Positions 1 through 6,283 of a stretch of DNA of 17,110 bases are shown here, piece by piece. The position numbers and the translations under genes are program-made. Origin of the DNA: SURF-58 sp041305085 (GTDB taxonomy: Archaea; Nanobdellota; Nanobdellia; Woesearchaeales; UBA9642); assembly GCA_041305085.1 (NCBI GenBank), contig JBFYMA010000020.1, positions 1 to 17,110 on the forward strand. Direction: 5' to 3'. Position 1 is the stretch's first letter. Each line of letters opens with the position of its first letter. The notes below the pieces were generated by a model. That model was not told where the DNA came from and did not search any database. It saw nothing but the letters and a program-made list of their open reading frames with translations.

Positions 1-2
1 TA

Positions 3-656
3 CTAATTGATATTTATCCCGAAAATTCCCAGAAAATCTGCAAAGAAAATCTTGATATACCCTAAAAGGGGAATCCTGAAAACAGCCTTGCCGACAACAG
101 AGTCATAGGAAACATGGGTTTCGTCCAATTGGTAGTCAAAAGGCGTCTGGATCTGAACCTTGTTAGCATCTCCCTTAGTCTCAAAAAATCCTTCGTGGGT
201 CTCTACAATCCTGTGGATTATTGGATAAGGCTTTTTGGAAATAAAGACAACGACACTACCCACTTTTATGTCATCTTTTTTTATTCCTGAAAGAACCATA
301 AGGTCTCCTTTTTCAAACCCTCCGCTGAAGGGGTATTCCTCAAACATCTCCTTTGTGATGCCTTTTTCCATATAGAAGTTCTTGTTCTGGCTCCACCACC
401 CGTCAAACCCTGAATTATGGTCCATGCTGCTGCTGACCACTGCAACAATAGGGTAATTTGTGCCAAAGATAAGCCCTATTCCTGGGTAAATGATGAATTT
501 TATTATGATAATCGCCAGCACAATATTTACAGTCCAGCTCAGGAAAGAGTCATCGTGCCACAGAAAGTGCCAAACCTTGCCCAAAAAGGTTGTGGGCTTT
601 TTTCGCTCCTTTTTAGCGCCTTTTTTAAACATAGCCAAAAGGTTTCTTGGCTGCAT
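3..656 (-). CDS. Signal peptidase I, archaeal/ER type (S26B-like)
   Basis: A 217-aa membrane protease that removes signal peptides on the outer face of the cytoplasmic membrane. A basic N-terminus (residues 10-20) is followed by a membrane segment at about 40-65. The nucleophile box reads VVSSSMDH, with Ser77 before Met78 as the likely catalytic serine. The general base is His148 in PIIHRI, not lysine, which marks the archaeal/eukaryotic class. Asp163 in TKGDAN completes the set, and the closing box is VGKAVFRIPLLGY (188-200) before a second hydrophobic stretch. Between Ser77 and the KGDLMVL box (117-123) lies a Trp- and Phe-rich insert of about 40 residues, longer than in bacterial enzymes; I associate this form with DPANN archaea. 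The ATG at 656 has no evident Shine-Dalgarno sequence; Met9 is an alternative start. The gene follows the filament-like gene set after a 322-nt gap, so it may be housekeeping or dedicated to those proteins, as SipW is to TasA. Function is secure; dedication is inference. Confidence 0.93.
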   Translation of the reverse strand: MQPRNLLAMFKKGAKKERKKPTTFLGKVWHFLWHDDSFLSWTVNIVLAIIIIKFIIYPGIGLIFGTNYPIVAVVSSSMDHNSGFDGWWSQNKNFYMEKGITKEMFEEYPFSGGFEKGDLMVLSGIKKDDIKVGSVVVFISKKPYPIIHRIVETHEGFFETKGDANKVQIQTPFDYQLDETHVSYDSVVGKAVFRIPLLGYIKIFFADFLGIFGININ

Positions 657-741
657 TAAAAAGTTTTTGAATTAGAGAATAGTGCAGGCAACAACATTTT
701 CTTCAGATTTTTACTCTTTCTTATTCTCTCTTAATCCCTTA

Positions 742-765
742 TTCTTTTAGTTTCTTTTAGTTTCT
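742..765. repeat. 10-bp tandem repeat in a polypyrimidine/polypurine tract
   Basis: The unit TTCTTTTAGT occurs at 742-751 and 752-761, with a partial third unit at 762-765. It sits in a tract (about 710-780) that is almost all pyrimidine on the plus strand, hence purine-rich on the coding strand upstream of the signal peptidase gene. Apart from this and the hairpin array, the gap 657-978 shows no gene. Confidence 0.7.
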
Positions 766-774
766 CCTACTCTC

Positions 775-912
775 TTTATCAGAACAGCTTTTACCGGATG
801 CATCCAGCACTGCACTGAGCTATGCTCAGGAGAAAACCTGGCTTTGCCAGGCTATTGCCCGCCTCTGGCGGGTCTAGGTCGCGCACTGCGCGGCTGCTGC
901 TGTTCTGATGAA
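775..912. repeat. Cruciform-like array of triloop hairpins inside a 14-bp inverted repeat
   Basis: The outer arms TTTATCAGAACAGC (775-788) and GCTGTTCTGATGAA (899-912) pair over 14 bp with one G-T. Inside, in order, are the palindrome GGATGCATCC (796-805) and four perfect hairpins whose loops are each exactly three bases: CTGAGC-TAT-GCTCAG (815-829), CCTGGC-TTT-GCCAGG (837-851), CCCGCC-TCT-GGCGGG (858-872) and CGCGC-ACT-GCGCG (880-892, extendable outward by three pairs, two of them G-T). The block is much richer in G+C than its surroundings. It lies between the stop of the 638-aa receptor-like gene and the signal peptidase gene. It could be a structured RNA, a transcription or mRNA-stability barrier, or a dispersed palindromic element. 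The pairing is read directly; the role is unknown. Confidence 0.85.
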
Positions 913-945
913 ACAATACACAACAAAAAGATATGTATTCCAAGA
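913..945 (-). terminator. Possible T-rich archaeal terminator after the 638-aa gene
   Basis: On the coding strand, about 35-65 nt after the stop at 979, the sequence becomes T-rich (CTTTTTGTTGTGTATTGTTT). Archaeal transcription often ends at such tracts. The hairpin array follows immediately and may reinforce termination. Weak evidence from base composition only. Confidence 0.35.
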
Positions 946-978
946 CAACCATCTCTTTATGCAATCGTGTATAAGCAC

Positions 979-2895
979 TCATGTAAGCTTTGTGGTTGCC
1001 ACAAGATGGCTGACATAGTTGATTTCTTCGAAGAGCCTTGAAAGGTATGGATAGACTATTTCCTGTTCGCTCAGCTTCAGGCTCTCAAATGCCTTCAACG
1101 CCTTTAAGTAATTGTTTTTTCCAATGGTGCTCTCGTTGAACTGCACAGGAATCAGAGAATTTGAAACAAGCGTGAATATTTGGTCTATTTTTTGCTGGGA
1201 AACTGTCTTTCTGGTTTTTGGAAGGTGCTCTACATCTTTTTTGTTTGAGTTGCTTGTCTGCAGTATTATCAGCCTGAATTCATCCAGAAATACCAATAGC
1301 TCGTAAGGCATGACATGATGCTTGCTGAATTCTACAGCTGAAGAAAGGCTGAAGAAGGATTCCAAGATTTTCTTTATTATCTTATCCATGCTTTTTTTCT
1401 GCATTGCAAGTGCAAACTTTTCAGGGCTGAACTCAAACTCCAGGCCCAAAACCTTGCTGAAATACCTTCTGGCGGTCTCTGCAACCATTACTGCGCTGTT
1501 TTCCAGCGGAACCTTGCCAATTGTTTTTTCTATTTCCAAAAGCCTTTTCAAAAGCATCTCCTTATCCTGGTCTCCTATGAGTATTGACTTTCTTCTCTTT
1601 TTTGTGATATACCAGCCAATTCTGGCAACTATTTCCTTTATCTGGCGCTTGTATATTTTGTAAATTATAAGCAATATTGCTGCCAGCAAAAGCAACACAA
1701 TCAGTATATATGTTATTAAAGGGAAATTATCTTCTATTGCAGGGATTGAAGGCCCTCCGGAAAGGTTTTGCGGTTGCTGGATTGTACAGTTTTGCCATTG
1801 CTCTGGCTTTTCCAAAAATGTTCCGCACTTGTTGGAATCAGTACACTCTCTGTATTGTGTGCCATTTGGAAGGCATGGGCCCCAGGCTTCGCACTGCCAG
1901 TCCTCTTTGCATGCAGGCGGCTGAGGATATTCACAAGCCCTGTATTGGTAGGTAATATAATGATCAGGATCACAGCCATTGTAGTCAACGCATCTCCTCA
2001 TCTGGGTTCCATTTGAAAGGCAAGGACCCCATTTCTGGCAGTTCCAGTCAGGCTCGCACTCCCTTGTGCTGCCTCCGCCTCCTCCTGCCCCCTGGTCCTG
2101 CTGCTGCTGTTGGCCCTGTCCCTGGTTTGTACAGTCAACCTTTATGTGCACAATGTTGCTCCTGTTGTAGTACTGCTCTGCTGTATAAACCTCTTCTGCG
2201 TGGAAAAATACATCTATCTCTACGCATGCAGAAGCCTTTATTACAACCTGGCTGTAGGCTGAAGAGCCTGGGTTGTTGTTTATGCTAATGTTTATTCCTG
2301 AGATGCCTCCGATTGTTGCAAAGGATAATATGTCATCATCAGGATCCCAGAAGTGGTCTTCGAGATAAAGTGCATAAAGTGTTTCGCCGTACTGAAGGGT
2401 TTGGTCTGGAATAGTCATTATGAACCTTGGGGGGTCATTAATGTTTATTACAGATATATTCAGTGTTTGGGAAAAAAGTGCGTTTTCGCAGCCAGTGTTG
2501 TCATCAATAGTTATGTTCATGGAGTGATTCCCCACAAAAGACTGGTTTGGAGTAAAATCTATCAGGCCTGTTGAGGAAATATTGAACAAGTCATTGCCTG
2601 AAATGTTTTGGTCGCTGAAAACAAGAGTGTCTCCGTCAGGGTCTGTGCCGTTCAGGCCGCAAATATACCTCTGGCCCTGGTTTGTTGAGTTTGGGCAGGC
2701 AGATATGTTGAAAAAAGGAGTTGTCCTGTCTATGCATAATGAGAGATGCGCCTGGCTTGCCTTGCCTGCAATAGTCTGCTCTTGATAGTTTTCAACAATG
2801 CTGCTGGCCTGGCTGTAAATGTATAGTTGCTGCAATATTGTAAAAACAAAGAATAATAATACAAATATTGCAACCAAGGTATTACTTTTTTCCAT
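979..2895 (-). CDS. Receptor-like membrane protein: cadherin-like, thrombospondin-1-like repeats, cytoplasmic helical domain
   Basis: A 638-aa protein spanning the membrane twice. An N-terminal hydrophobic segment (about 7-29) is an uncleaved anchor or a signal peptide. Two cadherin-like domains follow (about 60-250): the first has the classic run GTDPDGDTLVFS, GLIDFTPNQSFVG, INDPPRF, and the second has DHFWDPDDDILSF. A Gln/Gly-rich linker (about 255-278) leads to two thrombospondin-1-like repeats (about 280-375) sharing W-x-C-x-x-W-G-P-C-L-x-N-G-T-Q-x-R-x-C. A second membrane segment (about 390-412) is followed by KRQIKE and KKRRK, so the C-terminus should be inside. The last ~225 residues are helical: the section with ARRYFSKVLGLEF resembles the cytoplasmic tails of BatD/DUF4129-type proteins, and a final section contains LSEQEIVYPYLSRLFEEINYV. 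ATG start, with AGGA about 9 nt upstream and its own TATA-like box. It is last in the surface gene set and could anchor the filament or sense contact. Exact function unknown. Confidence 0.88.
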   Translation of the reverse strand: MEKSNTLVAIFVLLFFVFTILQQLYIYSQASSIVENYQEQTIAGKASQAHLSLCIDRTTPFFNISACPNSTNQGQRYICGLNGTDPDGDTLVFSDQNISGNDLFNISSTGLIDFTPNQSFVGNHSMNITIDDNTGCENALFSQTLNISVININDPPRFIMTIPDQTLQYGETLYALYLEDHFWDPDDDILSFATIGGISGINISINNNPGSSAYSQVVIKASACVEIDVFFHAEEVYTAEQYYNRSNIVHIKVDCTNQGQGQQQQQDQGAGGGGGSTRECEPDWNCQKWGPCLSNGTQMRRCVDYNGCDPDHYITYQYRACEYPQPPACKEDWQCEAWGPCLPNGTQYRECTDSNKCGTFLEKPEQWQNCTIQQPQNLSGGPSIPAIEDNFPLITYILIVLLLLAAILLIIYKIYKRQIKEIVARIGWYITKKRRKSILIGDQDKEMLLKRLLEIEKTIGKVPLENSAVMVAETARRYFSKVLGLEFEFSPEKFALAMQKKSMDKIIKKILESFFSLSSAVEFSKHHVMPYELLVFLDEFRLIILQTSNSNKKDVEHLPKTRKTVSQQKIDQIFTLVSNSLIPVQFNESTIGKNNYLKALKAFESLKLSEQEIVYPYLSRLFEEINYVSHLVATTKLT

Positions 2896-2916
2896 TGATT
2901 AATTCCTGTCTTAAAG

Positions 2917-2927
2917 AATATATAAAG
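2917..2927 (-). promoter_or_regulatory. TATA-like box before the 638-aa gene
   Basis: The coding strand reads CTTTATATATT, centred about 27 nt upstream of the ATG at 2895. That spacing would put the transcription start at or next to the start codon, giving a leaderless or nearly leaderless mRNA. The gap to the upstream gene is only 33 nt, so the receptor-like gene may be read both from here and by read-through. Sequence match only. Confidence 0.4.
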
Positions 2928-2928
2928 T

Positions 2929-3354
2929 TTACCTAAACAAGGGCTTGAATATTACAACCTTTATTTTTCCAGAATAAAATCCCAGAGGAGTTTCTGGCGG
3001 TATTTTGGCTGTTATCTTTACTTCTTTTGTCTGGCCTGGCTCTACTAAAAAGTTGTTGTCTGAAGACTCAAGAAAGCTGCTGATGTTGCCCTCTGTCTTT
3101 ATTTTTACAAATACTTGCTGGCCTGTTGTTATGTTAAAAACCCTTTCTCCCTCGTTTCCAGGGGCGATCTTGCCAAACCTTAAATTGTCCTCTTTGTCAA
3201 TTCCGAACGCGCCGCTTCCTGGTGCAACAACATAAACATTGGTGGAGTATTCCTGATACTTTATTATCTGGCCATAATAAAAAATTGTTGTGAGGCCTGC
3301 AACTATTACAAGAATCAAAAGCAGCAAAAGAACCAATCTGAATTTCTGCTTCAT
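2929..3354 (-). CDS. Small membrane-anchored Ig-like protein
   Basis: A 141-aa protein with one N-terminal membrane segment (about 5-27, after MKQKFR) and a single extracellular beta-sandwich domain (about 40-138). The domain reads like the archaeal Ig-like modules that follow 'FG-x-I-x-P-G ... N-I-T ... G-x-I-x-x-F ... V-x-P-G-x-T-K-x-V ... P-x-x-T-P-x-G-x-Y-x-G-x-I': here LRFGKIAPGNEGERVFNIT, LVEPGQTKEVKITAKIP and PLGFYSGKIKVVIF. The same pattern can be traced in the N-terminal domains of the two larger anchored proteins of this window. Its ATG overlaps the previous gene's TGA (ATGA), so translation is probably coupled. Likely a partner in assembling or holding surface proteins; specific role not recognisable. 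Confidence 0.85.
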   Translation of the reverse strand: MKQKFRLVLLLLLILVIVAGLTTIFYYGQIIKYQEYSTNVYVVAPGSGAFGIDKEDNLRFGKIAPGNEGERVFNITTGQQVFVKIKTEGNISSFLESSDNNFLVEPGQTKEVKITAKIPPETPLGFYSGKIKVVIFKPLFR

Positions 3355-4505
3355 TTTTTTCTCAGCCCTTTTATGTAAAAGAATACAAAGTTTGCCACAA
3401 GCAGTATAATAACTATTATAAGCACGATTGTTGTGGTGGAGAGCCCTTCAAGCAAACCTTCTTTCTGTGCTTTTGGCTCAGTCATGTTTACATAGAGCTG
3501 GACATTTTCAGATGACTGCTTTTCCTGATAGAAAACTGTTATTGTTCCGTTAAAAACCCCTTTTCCAAGCCCTCTTGTATCCCAAAACGTCTTCATGGTT
3601 CCTCTCTTGAACTTATCCAGGCTTATGGTTGGTGTTATCAGCTCTTCATTTGGTGTTTGTATTTTTGCGTAAACTCCTTCTATTACTCCGCTCCAGTCGC
3701 TTTCCACAACAACACTGAAAGGGCTTATAGCTTCAATAAAAAAAGCCTTTGTATAATCTCTTATATATACTTCAAGGCTGCCAATCCTGAATTGCCCTGA
3801 TTTTGGCCCTGAAACATTGCTGTCCCAGTAAAGCGTTGCATCATAGTGATAATTTCCTTTTTCAAGGCCTGTGGAGTCAAAATCTGCGCTTATTGTTTTG
3901 GAAGTATCTGACTCAAGAGAGGATTTTTCTGTGTAAACAGTCGATAACAGCTCATTTTTTTCATTGTAGACATCAATTTTGCCATATATGGAATCTATGC
4001 GCTCTGTGCCAAGGCTTGTCGCTGTTATGGAAATCTTTGAAGTCTCGTTCACATTAAGGCTTTTGGCTGATGTGGACCATTCAAGATATTTGCCTGGAAA
4101 AAGCACAAGTATGTCAACAACGCCTCTCATTCCAGTTCTTGCAGTGATTGTTCCTTCCAGCTCTACAATCTCAACCGCTCTCAATACCGCCTGATACCTT
4201 CCAGGAGGAAAATCTTCATACATGTTAAACCTCAAAGTTACTGTTCTCTGCCCCCCATCAGGGTCAGGGTCTATCAGCGAAACATATTTTGTAAGGTTTG
4301 GAAGGCTTCCTTCAAGGCTTGCCCTTATCTTAGGCGCTCCTCCAATAATAAAAGAATAGTCTTTTTGAAAGCCTTTTTCATAAGTAAAAGAAGGCCTTCC
4401 TCCCTGCATGCTTATAGCATAAGCAGCAAGGGAAAATATAGAGAATAGAATAATAAAAAATGAGAATTTTGCAATGCTTTTTAGCCTCTTTTTTGTTGTA
4501 CACAT
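3351..4505 (-). CDS. Membrane-anchored Ig-like protein, paralogue of the 432-aa gene
   Basis: About 384 aa: signal peptide (basic TTKKRLKSIAK, hydrophobic core, likely cut near AAYA-IS), an N-terminal beta domain (about 38-115) ending FPPGRYQAVLRAVE, two further Ig-like domains (about 140-245 and 245-345), one membrane segment (about 356-378) and a short basic tail GLRKK. It is clearly related to the protein at 6410-7708. Shared landmarks are G-S-L-x-V-x-I-x-D, a domain with W-x-x-x-I-x-x-V-Y, then F-W-D-T-R-G-L-x-x-G against Y-W-D-T-T-S-I-x-x-G, followed by V-F-Y or I-L-Y-Y. Start: the ATG at 4505 is chosen. A GTG two codons upstream (4511) is also open, but neither has a good ribosome binding site. 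The gene sits 23 nt after the second filament-like gene and overlaps the next one by 4 nt. Probable role: membrane-held assembly or tethering factor; inferred. Confidence 0.87.
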   Translation of the reverse strand: MCTTKKRLKSIAKFSFFIILFSIFSLAAYAISMQGGRPSFTYEKGFQKDYSFIIGGAPKIRASLEGSLPNLTKYVSLIDPDPDGGQRTVTLRFNMYEDFPPGRYQAVLRAVEIVELEGTITARTGMRGVVDILVLFPGKYLEWSTSAKSLNVNETSKISITATSLGTERIDSIYGKIDVYNEKNELLSTVYTEKSSLESDTSKTISADFDSTGLEKGNYHYDATLYWDSNVSGPKSGQFRIGSLEVYIRDYTKAFFIEAISPFSVVVESDWSGVIEGVYAKIQTPNEELITPTISLDKFKRGTMKTFWDTRGLGKGVFNGTITVFYQEKQSSENVQLYVNMTEPKAQKEGLLEGLSTTTIVLIIVIILLVANFVFFYIKGLRKK

Positions 4506-4528
4506 TTTCACTAAAAAAATTTGTGCTA

Positions 4529-5200
4529 TTATTCTATGGATGTGGCGTACGCTGTAAGATTCAACAATTTCTGGCCCTGGGATATTGTAGAATTAAACCC
4601 TACTCTGAAGTCTATCAAAAGAGTGTTGCTGCTTCCAAAATAAGAAAAGTCTGTGCAGACAATCGGCTCATAGGCTATTGTTGTGTCATTCCAACTTCCT
4701 TCTGTCAAATTAGCTCCTGCAGTTCCACAGCTGTTTGTCTCGTTTTCAACAACCCAGTACTGGAGAAGCGCTCCTGAATTGCCTCCCAAAAGAGCAGTTG
4801 CATTTTGAGAAAAATTCAGATCCAGAGAAACCCTTGCTGTTCCATTGTTTTCCAGCACAAGGCACTGGCTTACAGTATTAAAACCTACACAGCCTCCTGC
4901 AGTGTTATTAACCCATCCAGAGCCATTGGTTTCAAGAAGGCAATAATCTCCAATGTTTGTTCCTGGAGACCCTGAGCCCCAGTCACAGGAGGAGTTAACA
5001 AACTTTATGGAAGCTGTTTTTGCAATGTTAAGGGTTACATTGCCTGTATCATTTGTTGCAAATCCTGTGGGAGATTTGCCCTGGAGAATTGGCACTGGCT
5101 TGATTGTATTGAGCTTGTATATGCTCATAGATACTCCAAAAATAGAAACAAAAATGCTCATCACAAGGAAGAGCACCAGTGCTTTGTTGCTTATGTTCAT
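4529..5200 (-). CDS. TasA-like surface subunit candidate, copy 2
   Basis: A 223-aa protein with a short polar start (MNISNK), a hydrophobic segment (about 7-27) and an extracellular beta domain. After the hydrophobic segment comes a linker ending TGFATND, then a strand TGNVTLNI, SCDWGSG, a Cys loop with ETNGSGW, the strand CLVLENNGTARVSLDL, a second Cys loop (NSCGTAG to PIVC), and a closing strand pair, LLIDFRVGF then LLNLTAYATS. It parallels the next gene almost throughout. The LENNG strand and closing pair recall TasA/camelysin proteins, whose subunits polymerise by donating an N-terminal strand; this match is by eye. Two extra cysteines (before DWGSG and before LVLENN) are absent from its paralogue and could form an additional disulfide. 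ATG 2 nt after the preceding stop; the GCAGGA in that gene's end serves as ribosome binding site. No type IV pilin (class III) cleavage motif was found. Confidence 0.87.
   Translation of the reverse strand: MNISNKALVLFLVMSIFVSIFGVSMSIYKLNTIKPVPILQGKSPTGFATNDTGNVTLNIAKTASIKFVNSSCDWGSGSPGTNIGDYCLLETNGSGWVNNTAGGCVGFNTVSQCLVLENNGTARVSLDLNFSQNATALLGGNSGALLQYWVVENETNSCGTAGANLTEGSWNDTTIAYEPIVCTDFSYFGSSNTLLIDFRVGFNSTISQGQKLLNLTAYATSIE
4713..4741. repeat. 29-bp tract identical to 5393-5421 in the neighbouring paralogue
   Basis: The stretch at 4713-4741 is identical to 5393-5421, 680 bp away in the tandem paralogue. It encodes the conserved ETNSCGTAG loop. Surrounding codons differ at many third positions, so the exact identity suggests a recent duplication, gene conversion or selection at this loop. 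A second shared 19-nt run encodes the TGFATN linker in both genes. Confidence 0.9.
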
Positions 5201-5202
5201 GT

Positions 5203-5871
5203 TTACTGTCCTGCTTTTTCTGTTCCGTACGCTGTTACGTCAAGCGTTCTTGAGCCTCCTGCTGCCTGAGTGCTAAATCCTATTTTGAACTCTATAGCCA
5301 AACTATCTGTGTCGTCTGCGTATGAAAGGTTTGAGCAAACAATAGGCTCGTAAGTTATAATTGTATTGTTCCATGTACTCTGGGTAAGCTCTGCTCCTGC
5401 AGTTCCACAGCTGTTTGTCTCATTTTCAGTTACATTATATTGTAATATTGGGTTATAAGTATCTTGTGGGAACATAAGCGCTGAAGTGTTTGAAAAGTTC
5501 AATTTTACATCAACAAATAATGAGCCGTTGTTTTCCAGCACAAGATGCGAACCTACTACATTGAAGTCTTTACAGCTTGCGTTGTTCCACCCAGAGCCGT
5601 TAGTCTCCATAGTGCAAAAGTTGTCTTCTGCGCTTCCATCAACTGAACCTGAACCCCAATCAAGGGTTGCGTTTGCAAACCTTAAAGAGGCAATTTTTGA
5701 AATCTGGAGTGTTACGTTGCCTGTCTCATTTGTTGCAAATCCTGTCAGGCCTCCCAGTTTGCTTCCTGGCTGAATCCTGTTCATGTTGTTAAGGCTTATG
5801 AATGTCCCTGCAATAGAGACTATCATTGCTGCCACAAGGAAAAATGCAAGTGTTTTGTTTGAAATGTCCAT
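5203..5871 (-). CDS. TasA-like surface subunit candidate, copy 1
   Basis: A 222-aa tandem paralogue of the following gene, with the same layout: MDISNK, hydrophobic segment (about 7-27), linker ending TGFATNE, strand TGNVTLQI, TLDWGSG, a Cys loop with ETNGSGW, HLVLENNGSLFVDVKLNF, NSCGTAG to PIVC, and the final pair LAIEFKIGF then LDVTAYGTE. LENNGSL followed by alternating hydrophobics, a variable middle and a last strand pair is the order seen in TasA, which suggests but does not prove that fold. Many N-x-S/T sequons suggest glycosylation. AGGTG sits 5 nt before the ATG, a strong archaeal ribosome binding site, so this copy may be the more heavily translated one. Alternatives are a plain membrane-anchored glycoprotein or a type IV pilin-like protein; the latter is less likely because there is no class III signal motif. 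Confidence 0.88.
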   Translation of the reverse strand: MDISNKTLAFFLVAAMIVSIAGTFISLNNMNRIQPGSKLGGLTGFATNETGNVTLQISKIASLRFANATLDWGSGSVDGSAEDNFCTMETNGSGWNNASCKDFNVVGSHLVLENNGSLFVDVKLNFSNTSALMFPQDTYNPILQYNVTENETNSCGTAGAELTQSTWNNTIITYEPIVCSNLSYADDTDSLAIEFKIGFSTQAAGGSRTLDVTAYGTEKAGQ

Positions 5872-5891
5872 TGTTTCACCTTTCTATTTTT

Positions 5892-6167
5892 TTATTTTTG
5901 TTCTGGAGGAAGAATTTCAAGTGCAACCCTTCCTGTTGATGAGCCTGCCGATTTTTCATTTGACAGCTGTTCAGAGGAAAGTATATTCAAGGTAACTTTT
6001 CCCTGGGTTTCTGCAGGCCCTGCCTGTTTGGCTGTTGTCTTTATAGAGCTTGATGCGTCAAGCACTGCAAAAGTGCCAAAAACAGATATAAGGACTGTAA
6101 GTATAACAAGAACTACTACTGTCTTTTGTGATAAGTCTGACTGCCTGCCAGTACCTGAGTCTGCCAT
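5892..6167 (-). CDS. 91-aa anchor-plus-strand protein
   Basis: A short polar, basic start (MADSGTGRQSDLSQK) precedes a membrane segment (about 16-36, VVVLVILTVLISVFGTFAV) similar to that of the two 222/223-aa proteins downstream. No globular domain follows: a Ser/Ala/Lys-rich linker leads to GKVTLNILSSEQ (56-67) and, 23 residues on, to GRVALEILPPEQ (79-90), just before the end. These are two copies of one motif (7 of 12 identical), and the first closely matches GNVTLNI and GNVTLQI, the first strand of the downstream proteins. The ORF is short but supported by a promoter, a GAGGTG ribosome binding site 8 nt before the ATG, and first position in the gene set. No family recognised. It could be an initiator or base piece offering a donor strand; this is inference. 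Confidence 0.8.
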   Translation of the reverse strand: MADSGTGRQSDLSQKTVVVLVILTVLISVFGTFAVLDASSSIKTTAKQAGPAETQGKVTLNILSSEQLSNEKSAGSSTGRVALEILPPEQK

Positions 6168-6175
6168 GCTATAAA

Positions 6176-6181
6176 CACCTC
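6176..6181 (-). promoter_or_regulatory. Ribosome binding site of the 91-aa gene
   Basis: GAGGTG on the coding strand, 8 nt before the ATG at 6167; a near-complete match to the archaeal anti-Shine-Dalgarno sequence. It is the best reason to accept this short gene. Confidence 0.65.
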
Positions 6182-6210
6182 TATGTTGTATTCTAATTTC
6201 TGGGATGACT

Positions 6211-6227
6211 AATATTTAAAGGTTTCT
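6211..6227 (-). promoter_or_regulatory. Archaeal promoter (BRE-like plus TATA box) of the 91-aa gene set
   Basis: The coding strand reads AGAAACC followed by TTTAAATATT, a purine/A-rich BRE-like element and a TATA box. The box centre lies about 48 nt before the ATG at 6167, which predicts a transcript with a leader of roughly 20 nt, just enough for the GAGGTG site. It probably drives the tightly packed genes from 6167 down to at least 2929. Confidence 0.55.
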
Positions 6228-6283
6228 ATTTTTTAGGTGTTGTAAAATAATATTTTTGCCTTGCAGTAAAACCAGAAGAAGGA

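Noticed and set aside
417..675. Plus-strand ORFs opposite the signal peptidase gene
   Set aside because: They overlap a gene with a complete catalytic motif set on the other strand and show no domain of their own.
775..912. Integron attC site
   Set aside because: The outer stem lacks the RYYYAAC/GTTRRRY core pair, and the interior is a chain of separate hairpins and not one imperfect stem. No integrase is present.
775..912. CRISPR array
   Set aside because: The hairpins differ in sequence and no direct repeat with unique spacers exists.
791..982. A 63-codon minus-strand ORF starting in an ATGA overlap with the stop of the 638-aa gene
   Set aside because: Its second half is simply the hairpin array read as codons, it has no recognisable domain, and the overlap alone does not support a gene. 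Kept out as probably spurious.
4529..6167. Type IV pilins or archaellins
   Set aside because: The N-termini are short with one hydrophobic segment, which is suggestive, but there is no class III cleavage motif (basic residue-Gly before a hydrophobic helix with Glu5), and no pilus ATPase or platform protein is in the window.
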